From Syngnathus acus (Eukaryota > Chordata > Actinopteri > Syngnathiformes > Syngnathidae), in NCBI RefSeq assembly GCF_901709675.1, contig NC_051091.1, forward strand, positions 7,660,967 through 7,724,966: a DNA stretch of 64,000 nt. The letters are read 5' to 3'. The notes under the pieces were generated by a model that made no database searches, was not told the origin of the DNA, and saw only the letters and a program-made list of their open reading frames with translations. Positions 1 through 12,500 of the stretch are shown here, piece after piece. The position numbers and the translations under genes were made by a program. Position 1 is the stretch's first letter; every line of letters begins with the position of its first letter.

Positions 1-3000
1 TTTTACCTATAGCCGTCTCACCAGAGCACACCCTTTGGTTGAATTTTGACTCGTTGGTGCTGTCCAAATATAGTCCACAGCTGACACACGCTAGCACAAA
101 TAAAACGGTCATTAGCGTACAGGCGGACACAAACACACATGGCAAACAGGGCCCGCACACCTTTGGGGGTATCAATATCAAGCCGTGGACCAGTGAATGG
201 TGTTTACAATGCCTTGACTTAAACACGGTGGCCAGCCAATGCGGAAAGGCCGAGGGGCCCCAGAACCATTCGTGAGACACACGGGTCGGGGTATGATTGA
301 GACCAAAAGATTGAGGCAAAGACTCATTACGCCAGAGTGGGAAGGAGCTAAGAGAAAATACGTTTTTGTGGAGCTGTGCACAATTTACTTCCATTCAAAA
401 TGACTTCTTTGTTTACTATTCTCAAATTTGGTGGACAAATAAATTCATTTATCAGCATTTATCTTCTCATGGACACAGAGTAAGCCTAACTCACAAAGTG
501 AAGGAGCGAGGTGTGTTCTTTTGTGCAAATGCGTATTGGAAGGACAGCTATGACTAAAAAACAACTTTTCATTGGTTGCTTGGACCGTACATGAAGGGTA
601 GCACATCGTAAAGTGGACTATCTGGTCACATGGCTATTTGTTAAGAATTCCTTTTGTTAGAAATTCTTCATGAAAATTCATATGCTTTGATATCATGAAA
701 AGCCAACACCATTTTCATGAATTTCAAACACTTGTGGGAATCCTCCTTTGGAGCACATCTGCATAAAATATTCATATGAATGCCAATCCAGTGAGGCTTT
801 CATATGACAAAGAGCATAGGAAATTGGCTAACTGAGCCACACGTAGTCAAAAAGGAGAATTGTCTGCAAAATATTCAATAGATTGCACATTTACAGTACA
901 AACACATCATGATAATACACAATATTGCTATGAGTACATTAGACTATTCAAAAATCAAGCTACCATGACCCTTTCCCATCTTGCCAAGACTGCCTTAATG
1001 GTTTCACCAGCTAAAATGAGTTCATGCGTACTCTTCTTTCTTGTGCTTCTGGAGGTTCCTAAGAGGATCAAACCAGTAACTGGAATCATTAAATGTCGCC
1101 CCATGATGAGATCAAACCCGACCAGTGGGCCCTTGAGGGTTCCCGCTACCTGCCTTCTTCATGTCACAGACAAAAGTGTCTGCTCCTGTCTGACTAAACG
1201 CTCACAGCTTGGCCACAGCCGGTCAATAAAAAAACGATATGCTGTGGAGTGTGTGTTCTTTATAATCTGCTTCATTGGCTTTGGAAAGATGTTATCACAG
1301 TATCTGTCCATTAAAGTCAATAGATTGGCTGATGCAGTTAGTCGTGAAGAAAATAAAAAAAACTGGATACAATCTTAATTGATGCAATAAGACAGAGACA
1401 GCTACTTAACTTTATGTTTGTTCACTGTATGCCCCTTCTTCTTGCTCTGTGGGTAAATTAAGCGGAGGAGCCGGTGGGCCACAAGCAGTCCTTCGTACCG
1501 TGGAGAGTCTCTCAAGCTGTGCTTCAGCTCAGTGGCGGTATGTAGACACCAGTTTTGTCTTGAAAGGTTTTTCTGTGCTCCCTGACCAAATGAAACTGCA
1601 TGGTGCCTTTTGACTACACAGCACAAGCACCGACACTTCTTCCATCCTTGAAATGCAGCTTCCTTTTAGACATCATTACCTTTGTTTTCCTTGACAAATT
1701 GGAGTGCTTTTACACTTCAATGGGATGATGCTTAGGGAAATTGCAAAGCCTTTTTATATATACATATATTTATCTTATACAGAATAAATAAAAATGCCTT
1801 CCATCGAAGTGAGAGGGCTTTTCAATTGTAACGTGTGCTTTATCTTTTGCACAGATTTCAAGTCTCAGAAAATCTCCATGTCCCATGATTCCAAACAACC
1901 TGTATTGTCTAGGAATCACGTCTTTGATAAGGCCACCTCCATTTAAAACGTAGAGTACGTGCGGTGGGTGTGTCGGGATTTTGGATGGGAGAATATACAT
2001 ACGTGAAAAGGGCGTAAGTTCAGACGCTTACAAAAGAAATCACGCATGGACGGGAGAATCAGGCCCGAAATGCTTATTCTCATGTGTCACTGACACAAAG
2101 TTGGCCATCAGTAAACTATAACAAACCATCGGGAACGCAGTCATATGGTTCTGTCATATTTAATGCTGACATAAATAAATTTAAGCCATGTGTAGGAAAA
2201 TGAATATGTGGAAGGTTTAAACACAGGCTCAGACAAAGATCTCAAACACAACGCAGATGGATAGATGTACCAAAAGCACTTTTGTACTTACCTTACCGCA
2301 AAAGAAAATGACGCAACAATGCCAAATGGGCAAAGGGCAGTGCCCCAATGGATCCACCGGATGGCGCTGTATTTCTTTCCAATATGTATTTCATGTTTAA
2401 TACAGAATAACGATTTAACGGTAACATCATGTGCCTCATAAGTCTCATATCCCTAATAGTTTCTTTTACATTTATACCAACAACAATAATTAAGTTGCAA
2501 ACAAGGCCGATTTTCTAAAGATGGCCGTGATGATGTCAGCATTTAGTTGTCCTCTGATTGGTTGTTACTTCATGATAGCTAGAGAAAGTTTCCTTTTTTA
2601 AAATAATGTAAAAATAAACTAACTGCATTGAAATTATGGGAAAAGTAATTTTCAGCGCAGCCATTTTCTGCGCACAGTATGCATGTGGTGGCCATGCCAC
2701 AGTGGCTTACTGTGGTTTTTGTGAATGCACACACAGCATGCACTGGCGCAATGATTCTCTTGCAGCTTGAAAATACTCCAATAATAGATACAGTTGGGTC
2801 TTAAATCTGCACAATTTTCTTGCATAGAAATATATATGGAGCCCAGTACTGGGTTACGGGTCCGACCACACTTCTAAGTGAGCGCGTCAGTGCAGGAGGT
2901 GTAAGGTTACTATTGTTTGTGTTTCTGTGTCAGTGAAATATGCCAAGAGCAGGCCAGTGTGTTACTCCTGGCTGGGTGTGAAAGAAGCAATTTGTGTATG

Positions 3001-6000
3001 ACTCAATGTTAAACAAAAACAAAAGTTATGACACGTAGCCACATCTGGGAAATAAAACACTCAGCATGAGACAGTTTCTTGGTTATTAAGGCCTTGACCG
3101 AATGATTGGAAAAAAAGAACAACAAAATGAGAATCCGTGGGTGCTAAACTATGAATATCTCGGAGTCGACTGTAATTTTTAGTTGTAATATCACTAATCA
3201 CCACTAGATGGCAGACATGTCTTACACCGGGTCTTATACTTTCCTATTCATGAGTAGAAGTAATATTTATTTGCGGATTTGGAATGAGTAGTTTGCACAC
3301 ATGCAAGTATTTTGTCCACATTTAAATTAGCATTAGTCATATAGCTGGTTAGGACGTGCGCAGCATTGACTGAAAAATGGTGGAACCTTCAGCATTAAAG
3401 TTACCCATCGCTTATATAGATGAACAACAAAGTGTAGAGAACAAAGAAATGGAGTAGCAAATCCGAAGAGGAAAAAGAGGGGCGCTTTTAACTTTCTGGA
3501 GAACTGGAAAAGGGGCCCTTTTTGGCAGCGTGCAGTGGAGAAACCGCAGAATGGTGCGACGCTAGAGTTAAGGGTTGAAGGAGGCAGGGGGGTGGAGGGG
3601 GGGTAGAGAACAGGGAAGCAGGGTAGCGTGGAGAGGAGGCAAAAGAAAAGAAAGACAGGAGAAAAGGGGTGGGGGGGTATTCAGACGGCAGGTTTTAATC
3701 AGCAACAGGCTGCTGGTAATGAGATCACTACCCCGCTGCTCTCGGATGGATGTCATGTGAAGCTGTGCGATGCCCAGAGAGGCATGCCGAGGATGACAGG
3801 CATGCATGACAAGCCCGCAAGCCGACTCGGACACGCGCTAACATACGAGCGCACAACAGGGCTACAAAGGAGGGGTTGAATTGGTATCAAGTCTAGCATA
3901 TGTGTAGGGGGCAATAAAGTAAGACCAGAAAGTGCACAAAGAACCTTTAACACACCAAATCTCCCTGCTGTTTTTTGGCTCCTTTTATTTCTAACAAGCA
4001 AAAGAGCTGACACAAACATAATCACACCCACACATTCGCCATAAACACTTTTCGGGTCCCGGGGCTCCTTTATGTCTCGTCCTCTAAAACGGCCAAACAT
4101 GGCTACACACAAAGAACATACTGTACCGGCAGGCAAATGTTGGCGAGACGTGCGGGCGAAAAAATAGACCGAAAACGAAGGGGGGTGGGGACGAGGTAAA
4201 CGAGGGAGCGAAAAGGAAACGAGTGACACTCTGGGTAGCCATTTTGGGGTTAGCAAGTTTACCTCACATTGCGAAATGAAAGGGGTCCTTTCAGTGAAGA
4301 CTGGAGGCAAAAATCACAGTAAATCATAGGCGCACATGGAAATACAAACGAGCTCAAATGAATATTAAAGCACCAAAGCGTATTTGTTGTTTCTGTGTGG
4401 GTGAAAAGGGCGTACATGTGCATCCAATGAACACTGAATAGCTCTTCCCGTACAAATGTTCCCCAAAATTCAACCATGATGTCACCATGAACCTGTTGTG
4501 AACTCAACACTGTCAACTACCATTACCGTCTCATCCCTCCTCCCAACTCCCCCTCCACCGCACTACCTCTCCGTCCCCATCTTGTTTTCGGCCTTCCGCT
4601 CTTCATCTTTCGCCATGCAACATTGTCTGGATGCATTTTTCTTTCTTTTTCAACACAAACAGGCGCATGTGCTCCCCCTCCCTCGTAACACCCCCCTCCC
4701 ACCCCCTCCCAACCACCACCAAACCGCTCACAGCCATTTGGACTGTCTCTACTCTAACAGGGACAGTTTTAATCAGAACAAGCTGGCATATTTTGGCCAG
4801 GACCTGCACTTATGGTAATTCAATCAGAACGAGAGGGAAAAGAGGGGGGTAGTGTAAAGGGGCACATAGAGGGTAGAAGAGTGTGAGACGGGGAAATAAG
4901 AAAAAACAGAGGGAGGAAAAATGGAGACAGTGGGTGGATTGGAGGTTGGGGTGATTAGAGAAGTTTGATCCACATATGGGAATGATCGTCTCATTACGGC
5001 AAATACGTCGAAGTGTTGCCGCCTGGGGGACAGCGACTGATTGGAGGGGCACACCATGACAAAAATCAGATGATTGGATGAGAGAGAAATCATGACGGGT
5101 AATTGGAGGAGGAGAAGGACATGAAGACTGGTAGTTCCTAACAAGGAATTTTCCAAATTGAGGTCTTGGAAATTTTGAAGGCTTCCTGCCTGGCGCTGAA
5201 GGCCATTTCAGCACGCGCCGCATCTCCTCACATGGACAGGAAGCATTTAGATGGTCACTACGTCATTTTGCTCAAAGGCTCCATTATGGGTAATGTGTTA
5301 AACAGTATTCTTATCTTCACAACAGAACTCATAAAGTACAACTTGTGAAACTATCTACATTTTCAAATATTATTAAACACTCAGGGGCCGTGGCCTGTAT
5401 ACAGCAAAACAATATATTTTGTTTCTTGATCGTTGCACTTGCTGAAAAAGTACAGGTAAGCCAGAAATGGCTAGTGACTGACTGGTGACCCACATGCGTA
5501 CAAACACTCTGTATACACTCTGCACAGGAAACACCTGGCAATGACGTGTACATTCTGTTTGTTTTTTGTTTTTAATTCCAACAGGTTGTCTTTTTAAAGA
5601 TTTATTAGCTCAATTTGGGATGTGGGCGAATGCAGCCCTTGAGGGCCACAGTCTGCTTGTTTTATTGTCTCCATTTTCATGGACTTCAAGAGGCTACTGA
5701 GGATTTGGTTTGTTTAGATCAGGGGTGAGCAAACCGGCAAGGGACCGCATAGAGAAAAAATTGACATTCTTCACTGTTTGGACCGTGGGCCCTTTTGGAT
5801 GTGCTGTATTTTTGTTGTGCTCTTGTTCCTCCCTGCCTGAGAGTGATGCTGCTAGCTTCGGTCCCTCATCAGTGGTGATAGCTGATTGGTGAGAATCCAA
5901 ATTCAGTTCTATTTAATGCAAGACTAATCACATGAAGGAATGAAAATATTGGGAACAACACATGACGTGATGCCACGTCGAACACTGCATGACAGAGTTG

Positions 6001-7780
6001 AAGTCGTGCACAAAAATGAAGAATGATTCAAACTGTAAGGTTTTGCATAAAGTTACAGTGAATGAATAATAGATGGTTCCCCCCTGCAGCTTCACCAAAT
6101 ATTAGAATTCCCTATCACCCTTTTGGGACAAAAGTAGATCTGTCAAAATGCTGCAATGTGGCGCTTCCCTCTCGGGATAATATGGCACCTCATCACAAGA
6201 GGCTGCCTGTCAACAGATGTCAGCATATTTTAACTACCTAGTGGGAAAGTCTGTTTGCCTGCCTGAAACATTTTTTATTTTATTTTATTGAGAGCAAACA
6301 AGGACATCAGGCATTAAATATGCTGCAGTCACACTACTATTTTTTTTTTGCATGAGACTAATGTCCTCATGACCAACAGGCCTCAAAAGCAGTAAAAGCA
6401 CATTTAAAAAAATGTTCACTGTTTTATTGTAACCATCTGTTCAATACATTCTCTTCATATTTCCTTCAGCATGCTAAATATACACTCACAAATCACAACA
6501 TTGGGTACTATTGCCCAATCTAATAAGATCCAAAACAACGTTTTTTTTTTATTGACATAGCGGTTAAGCAAATTTAGTATTTATTATTGGAGTGATAGAA
6601 CTACAATATATCATACGAAGCAATGAATCTTAGGGCCACATAATTTGGCTACGCAAGGTCCTGAACAAAGATCCTATTTTTAAAAAAGCCCATTTACTTA
6701 TTAACTGCAGAAATATCTCTAAATGATGGGGGGGGATGCATAAAGAGATTTTTTTTGTTATACATTTGTGTTTATACATTTATTAGCGTGTGTCAAATGC
6801 TACATTACTCACAACCAAGCTTTAAGTATGTGCCACCTCACAAGGCCTATACTTTCTTGAAACATCAGACTGCTGGCCAATATTTGACTTGCTCTCAGAG
6901 AGCCTCATGATCATAAGAACACTTCTAATAGTCCCTCAGGGGAATACCTTAAAACCTATTTCTCCATCATGTGTGATGAACCTGCAATCCAAGCAAGCAA
7001 ACAATGTGCCTCAAAGTAATGTAACAAGCATGCATTGTTAGAACGTGCCAGTGACATGCGTATGACCCTTTTTTATAGGAATGATCACATTTTCATCTGT
7101 AATGACAAACAGACGAAAAAACGTATGTGAGGCCAAGTTAACGATACACCTCAAACAAGCACACACTGACACCTTGTGGACTTAAATTGAAATGACACAT
7201 TTGGGCATTTTGTGAACTTGCAGTGTCTTAATTTAACCACACAGAGGCGCTGCTGTTTCACTATTGCATCGGGAAAAAATGTCAGCTTTGGGTTTACAGT
7301 TTTGACAGGTAATTTTCAGGAAACCATTCATTCTGCCACAAGTTAAGTTACTTTTGCTAAATATAATATGAATATTAGTGAATACGTTTGATAGAAATGA
7401 AACGGTCACAGCAGCCTTTACACATAAACACTTACGCTTTATAAATATAGTACAACCCACAAAGTACAAACAAAAACAAGAAGCAGCATTGGGATGAAAT
7501 TGAAATGAAAGCAAATCTACTTATAACAAGAAAAGCAGGATTAGGATGTTGCATGTTGGGATTGGTAATTAATGAATATTGTCTCAACAGACAAGGCTTC
7601 AGGATTTTCTCCCTCAGGGCTAAAGGGGTGTTTGTGAAAATGAATGTATTTAAAATATGAACTAAAATGCTGGATGAACCATATGGGTTTACTCCGATTT
7701 CTAATGGGGCTATAGCACCCCCTAGCCCTGCACCATCTCGGAGTCGAAAACTGCTACGGTAAAATTTGTACAATGACTGC
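1..7780. other. Intergenic region, no gene recognised
   Basis: AT-rich non-coding sequence left of the nuclear receptor gene. The longest open frames (860-1378 on +, 3753-4310 on -) do not resemble any family I know and have no convincing splice context. 3.5-4.9 kb is purine-rich on the + strand with low-complexity GGA and GGG runs, which explains the proline- and serine-rich frames there. I see one CTCF-like site at 3201-3214 and a hAT-like terminus motif near 5720-5734. There is also an AT-rich block with an inverted repeat at 667-721. An upstream gene or distant enhancers could be present but are not visible to me. Confidence 0.6.
3201..3214 (+). promoter_or_regulatory. CTCF-like site
   Basis: CCACTAGATGGCAG fits the CTCF core CCASYAGRKGGCRS at every position. 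It is about 4.6 kb upstream of the RORE cluster and could mark the left regulatory boundary of the nuclear receptor gene. Confidence 0.45.
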
Positions 7781-7785
7781 TAAAT

Positions 7786-7822
7786 CCATCCATCCATTCA
7801 TTTTCTATCCCGCTTGTCCCAA
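7786..7822. repeat. Fragment of a teleost interspersed repeat
   Basis: A run of TCCATCCATCCATT followed by TTTTCTATCCCGCTTGTCC resembles the end of a degenerate interspersed repeat that is very common in percomorph genomes. Other degraded pieces of what looks like the same family occur at 10755-10860, 36340-36495 and 60560-60670. The assignment rests on remembered consensus only. Confidence 0.5.
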
Positions 7823-7843
7823 TTTAAAATATTGGCAGCAATA

Positions 7844-7854
7844 TGACCTATATA
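7844..7854 (-). promoter_or_regulatory. RORE / Rev-erb monomer site 1
   Basis: The minus strand reads TATATAGGTCA, which fits the ROR/Rev-erb consensus WAWNTRGGTCA at every position. It is the first of three such sites within 393 bp upstream of the nr1d4-like gene. ROREs are bound competitively by ROR activators and Rev-erb repressors. Binding here is inferred from the motif. Confidence 0.5.
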
Positions 7855-7978
7855 TGTAGTATAAATAAACCCAATTAGTGGATGATTTTTTTAATTTGAA
7901 ATACCATTATGTCAGGGTGTCCATTATGGCCCAATAACGTTGGAGTGACCTTTAAACCTATTTTTTAAAATGACCACA

Positions 7979-8005
7979 TTCTTGATAGACTTCATCTATC
8001 AAGAA
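7979..8005. other. Perfect 11-bp hairpin
   Basis: TTCTTGATAGA at 7979-7989 and its exact complement TCTATCAAGAA at 7995-8005 flank a 5-base loop. The hairpin lies between the first and second RORE. Function unknown; it could be chance, a MITE scar or a dimer-binding palindrome. Confidence 0.5.
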
Positions 8006-8061
8006 TACATTCGAGCAGTTGAAAATAACATCACGCTTTGATACAGCCAGGCCATAAAATA

Positions 8062-8072
8062 TGACCCACATT
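8062..8072 (-). promoter_or_regulatory. RORE / Rev-erb monomer site 2
   Basis: The minus strand reads AATGTGGGTCA, an exact WAWNTRGGTCA match. With one extra flanking base it shares GAATGTRGGTCA with the third site at 8226-8236, and both point the same way. Confidence 0.5.
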
Positions 8073-8225
8073 CAATCTCGATACGCCTGCCGCCAAAGGG
8101 CAGGGTTTTCATCTTTTATTCTTTTTTTTTTCATGCGACGAGCCCACAATTCTGAGCACATTTGGTCGGTTTTTTTTCTTTTTTTTTTCCTTTCTTCTTC
8201 AGCTCATGTTTCCGCAAGCAGCTTG

Positions 8226-8236
8226 TGACCTACATT
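8226..8236 (-). promoter_or_regulatory. RORE / Rev-erb monomer site 3
   Basis: The minus strand reads AATGTAGGTCA, an exact WAWNTRGGTCA match and the closest of the three to the gene. A canonical E-box lies 125 bp downstream. Known vertebrate Nr1d1 promoters combine Rev-erb/ROR elements with CLOCK/BMAL1 E-boxes, so the arrangement suits a Rev-erb family promoter. Confidence 0.55.
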
Positions 8237-8360
8237 CGGGCGGTCTCAGCCAATCTTGTGCTGATAGCTTGGCTGTGTGCAAACACAATCTGCAGAGAGC
8301 AGGAACGTGAGGCGGGTGGGGGAGGGGCAGGGGAAGTCACGCTGAGCACCGCCCACAACG

Positions 8361-8366
8361 CACGTG
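8361..8366. promoter_or_regulatory. Canonical E-box CACGTG in the promoter
   Basis: Palindromic CACGTG lies 125 bp after RORE 3 and about 1.2 kb before the start codon. It is a candidate CLOCK/BMAL1 or USF site. Confidence 0.45.
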
Positions 8367-9177
8367 CAGAGTGTGACGAAGAGAGATCGTCCAAATGCAA
8401 ACACACCGCTCACTCTCCCAATCTGCGGCGGAGTGTTTGAGCACGGGAGGAATGCACGCAAGGCTGGAAGACATCCGCATTCACTGAAGTATTCAACACA
8501 TTCATAAACCATTTGAGACTGTTTTGGTGTGTGCTAATTTGACTTTTGTCACCTGTCCTTATTATTATACGACACAAGGGCATCGCATTGTTTCTAACTG
8601 AGTGAAAAGTGCTTTTTGCTAAAGAGCCAGTGACTCTAATTACCAGAGACACATTTCTTGTGTGTTTTAAAATCCTCAGCTCATAAAAAGGATTCAAATT
8701 TTCTGACTAAAGAAATCAAATTTGATCCTTTGCCACAGTAATCCTGATGATCTCCCACGAGTATTTCACACCGAGTGGGACATCTTGTCAGCTCTCGCTC
8801 GCATCTCTCCATCTTGCTGCGAGCTCAGGCAGCCTATTTGCATAAAATGTGTGTCAGTGGGGCAGCGTTGGCTCACATGCCATGTGCACATGCAGCAGAG
8901 CTTTAAGCAGCATTCCAATGTGCAAACAGCCCAATGAGCCGTCTCCGAGCGGGGGTTCTCAGCCAATGAGAGGCCGAGCACGAGCGAGCGGAGTGGGGGC
9001 GTGAGGAGGAGGCGGAGGACCAGGAGGGTGGGGGCAGAGAGAGAGAACGAGAGAGACGCATCAACAAACGGACGGGCGGCGGAGGGGACACGAGAAAAGG
9101 AGAGAGGGAAAAAAACGGTCACATTTGTCAGGCACCTGAAAACGTGCTGGTTATTTCAGGACGCGTGTTGCTTATTG

Positions 9178-9273
9178 ATGAGTGGGGTGTGTTTAAACTA
9201 CTTGCACTCTAATCGTGTTTTCATGGTGACTGTACATGGCAAGGAGTTCAGTGTGACAGAGGAATCCCTTTGA
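9178..9273 (+). other. Upstream ORF in the nr1d4 leader
   Basis: ATG at 9178 opens 31 codons ending with TGA at 9271-9273, about 290 nt before the main ATG. It would be in the mRNA if transcription starts upstream of it, and it could reduce translation. The peptide is not recognised and may mean nothing. Confidence 0.3.
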
Positions 9274-9561
9274 GCCACACGTCCGTAGAAAGCCATTCAC
9301 CTCGGAGTTTTTTTCTGGTAGGAATACAGCATTGCTCTATTCCTCCTACTTAAGAGTTTTTGCTCTGCTGACCGGATTTTCTCAAGAACCCCCCAGACCA
9401 ATCCCCTGTGCACATTTTTGTGATTTGTGGGATACACTCTCTATGCCTTGGCAGTTCAGGACTCTTTCACCTGTGTCTAGCAAACTCCTCGTCAGCGGCA
9501 AACTGAGGCGCTAAACAAAACCAGAACAACGGAAGCAACGTCTGCCTATCTACTAGGAAAC

Positions 9562-12500
9562 ATGGAGAATAGCCCCGGAGGTAAGCCTTCTTCTCTATCA
9601 ACCCATAGCGACATAATGTGTTATAAATTATCGTAACTGTCAGTAATGCGGTTGAAAATTGGATGTTGTGCGTATGTCGTTGGTTTATTTCAAATGTACA
9701 AGGTGCTTTAGGTGGGGAAAATATGTGGATGAATAAAACTTGCAATAGTCTTTATTCATGTCCAGGTTCTGTTGCGACTTGATGATCAATCTGACTGACA
9801 GCTGCAAGCACGGGAAGCTGCATGCTTATGGAGAATAAGTGACCTTTTGGCACTTGACTTTCGAACAATTGCATGTAAACAAACTCACGTGGAGTAAGAC
9901 CTAAAATGCCCCTTAAGCATGAGGATGCATCTCCGCCCCTCCCAAAATGATGACCTTCTTATCGCTTATTTAAATGCATGCATGACACGGCGCACCCAAT
10001 ATGGTGATATCGCCTCTAAAATACCGTGGAAATCCCAACAGAGGCCGTTCTAAGTACGTCAACTTCCCCTATATCGTTTCAAGTGCCATGTCTTTTCCGT
10101 GCCCAGTGCATCATGGGTAGAGGCGGCAACGATAATACTTGCCGATCATGCGGCCGGTTTCCTACACGCGGCCCCGCCTCGCCCCACCTCGAGCACACAA
10201 CACGTGTAACAACCTCGTTGTCCACGTGCCGCGCATGATTTCCTCTCAGCCTCGCCCCTCACGGATGCTCCTCTCCAAGCAGGCTCGTGCACGCTTGCTC
10301 GCTCCCGGGGGCCAGCACGGGGATTCCTCAGCGAGTTTGGTCAGTGGGTCAGAGGGGTTTAAAAGTGTCCTTTTGCACAATTTAATAAGGGAGCTTTGCA
10401 AATTACTCATTAGCAGTCACAATCAAGTGTACTTCATTGTATTCTAGTGAAGTGAAACATATGTTCATCCGGTAAGACCAGCTTTTCTGGCCAGCAAGAG
10501 TCCTCAACACGAGCCTTTAATTTTCTTTCATTTAATATAATTTCATGAATCAATTCTTTTGTGGCTTGGAGGGATGTTTTCCAGTACTGATGCTCATAAA
10601 CTTTCTGGTCAGAGTCAGCAGGAGGGTTGACTAAGTCATGCAGTGCAATAGAAAAATATTATTTGTAAAAAAAAAAAATGTCCCCAAAAGTTAATTATTT
10701 GCTCTTTACAAGTTGAATATGAAAAGATGGCATTTAAATTTAAATGTGTTTATGTCCATCAATTATCAACTGGATTTCCACTTATCCGATTCAGGGTCAT
10801 AGGGAAGCTGGAGCTTAGCCCAACTGACTTTGACCGACTACCAGGCAATCGCAGGGCAGGTGTTAACATGTGCGTCTGCATGTCTGAATGCGTCACAAAT
10901 GTACTTAACACCACGAGGAACATTCTTCTCGATTTCTGGAGGAGTTAAGATGACGCAGATATCAAAACTCTGTGAGTCACATCTGTGGTCTAGGTTACGT
11001 TGACAAGTCACGAAATTATAGTACATATCTCTGGTAATGAAATTGGTACAACCCGCCTCTACCAACTGAGGTTTGTTGTTCATGAAGTTCGGTCGATCAC
11101 TTTGACTTCCTTTACCAAAACATCCCGTTCATAAAACATACAAGGCCAGCCTTTGCACGTGGGTTAGGGCTTACCACCCATGCACAACCGTAAATGTTCA
11201 CACAGAGGTTGGGGAGGGGTGGGGGGTCTCTGAGTCATGACATGAGATTGATGTTTATACACTAAGCTTGCCACGGTCAGATGCCTAGGAGGCGGGAGTA
11301 CACGAGATGGGAAGTCATAGAGAACTGGCAAGTGGGAGGGGGGGTGGTTTGTTTTGTTTATTCTATAGCTCTTCGGGCCCTGTGCGAGTCCACAGATCAC
11401 GTGTTTCAACTTGTGCATGACTACAGCGCTGTATTCTCAGAGCTCACTGTGACACCCAGTCAAACTAGATTCCAGGAAGTTGTTAGGGGGCCAACTGAAT
11501 AGTTTTCACTGGAGAGGGCGGATGAGGAGCGTGTTGCTGAATGAAGGGAGGAAGTTTGTACCATGTGACGCCGGCTGTGACTCAGATGGTAATCATGTTC
11601 ATAAAACCTTGTTCACACACACACAAACGAACAAGCAGCACATGGATCATCATTGTGTCAAGTCACGGCTACCTCAGGCTCACTCGCAGTTGACACGTGT
11701 GAGGAAGGACAGGAATTAAGAAGGGAGGCACTTAAAGCCTCCAAGAAACACAGCACGTTTTTTCAAGGAGAGCACTGGAGCAAGAGGCTAATCGGCTATT
11801 CGAGGCTGATTCAAGGTCATTAATGGGAAACGTACACAAAAAGAAATGATAGTGGGAATGAGCCAAGGGTAAACAGTCTCTACTAGTAATCTGGTAGACC
11901 AAATAGTAGATTATTGGTGATTAACACAGCAACGTGACAAGTTTGTCTATATATCCTTTTTGACAACCTAACCCTCTCCAAATAATCTAACTGCTGCTAT
12001 AAAGCGATGTATAAAAATAAATGTAGTCTTAAAATGATTCAGTTGGCCCACAATTTAACACTAACACTCTTCTAGATTCATTGATCCAAAGTATTATATA
12101 TTGAAAGCACAGTGATAATGTGGACTGGAGCCAATCAGTTAGCTTCAGTATTCCCAACGTGATCTCGGCCGAGCGCCAAGTGTTGCACTGCTGCTGTTGT
12201 GTACACGAGACTGCGCAAAAGGGCCTTGTGAGCCGGGCGGGAACTGTGTCAAGAGTCCATGTGAGCTGGCGGTCAGGTGGCTGGCGGATAGATGGGTCTG
12301 CGTGCTCAGAGCCAAACAGAAGAGGGAGGGTGGGTGGCTGGTAGGAGGAGAGGAGGATGGAGACGAAGGGAGGGGTAGCAGGAGGCGTAAGGATTGTGGT
12401 GAAGCGAAAGCGGGCGGGCGGGGAGGGAGTTGGCTGGCTCAGGCTGCACGTGAGAGGGAGTCTTTCATCTTGTGGGAAGAAAACTGTCTGCAAAACAAGG

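Larger units (their letters stand above)
8240..9561 (+). promoter_or_regulatory. nr1d4: Promoter region and 5' leader of the nr1d4-like gene
   Basis: A GC-rich stretch begins near 8280 and runs to about 9100, ahead of the start codon at 9562. Visible elements are a CACGTG E-box at 8361-8366, an octamer ATTTGCAT at 8836-8843, and CCAAT boxes at 8931-8935 and 8963-8967. No strong TATA box is evident and the transcription start cannot be placed exactly; about 8.9-9.1 kb is a guess from the CCAAT boxes. The leader contains upstream ATGs, including a 31-codon uORF at 9178-9273. Confidence 0.55.

Noticed and set aside
860-1378. 172-codon open frame on the + strand
   Set aside because: Length is within what chance allows in 64 kb of AT-rich DNA. 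The product resembles no known family and there are no flanking splice or promoter features.
3753-4310. 185-codon open frame on the - strand, with others to 5223
   Set aside because: Lies over purine-rich low-complexity DNA; the product is a Pro/Ser/Leu-rich artefact without a domain.
5720-5734. CAGGGGTGAGCAAAC, hAT-like terminus
   Set aside because: No matching inverted end found nearby, so an element could not be delimited.
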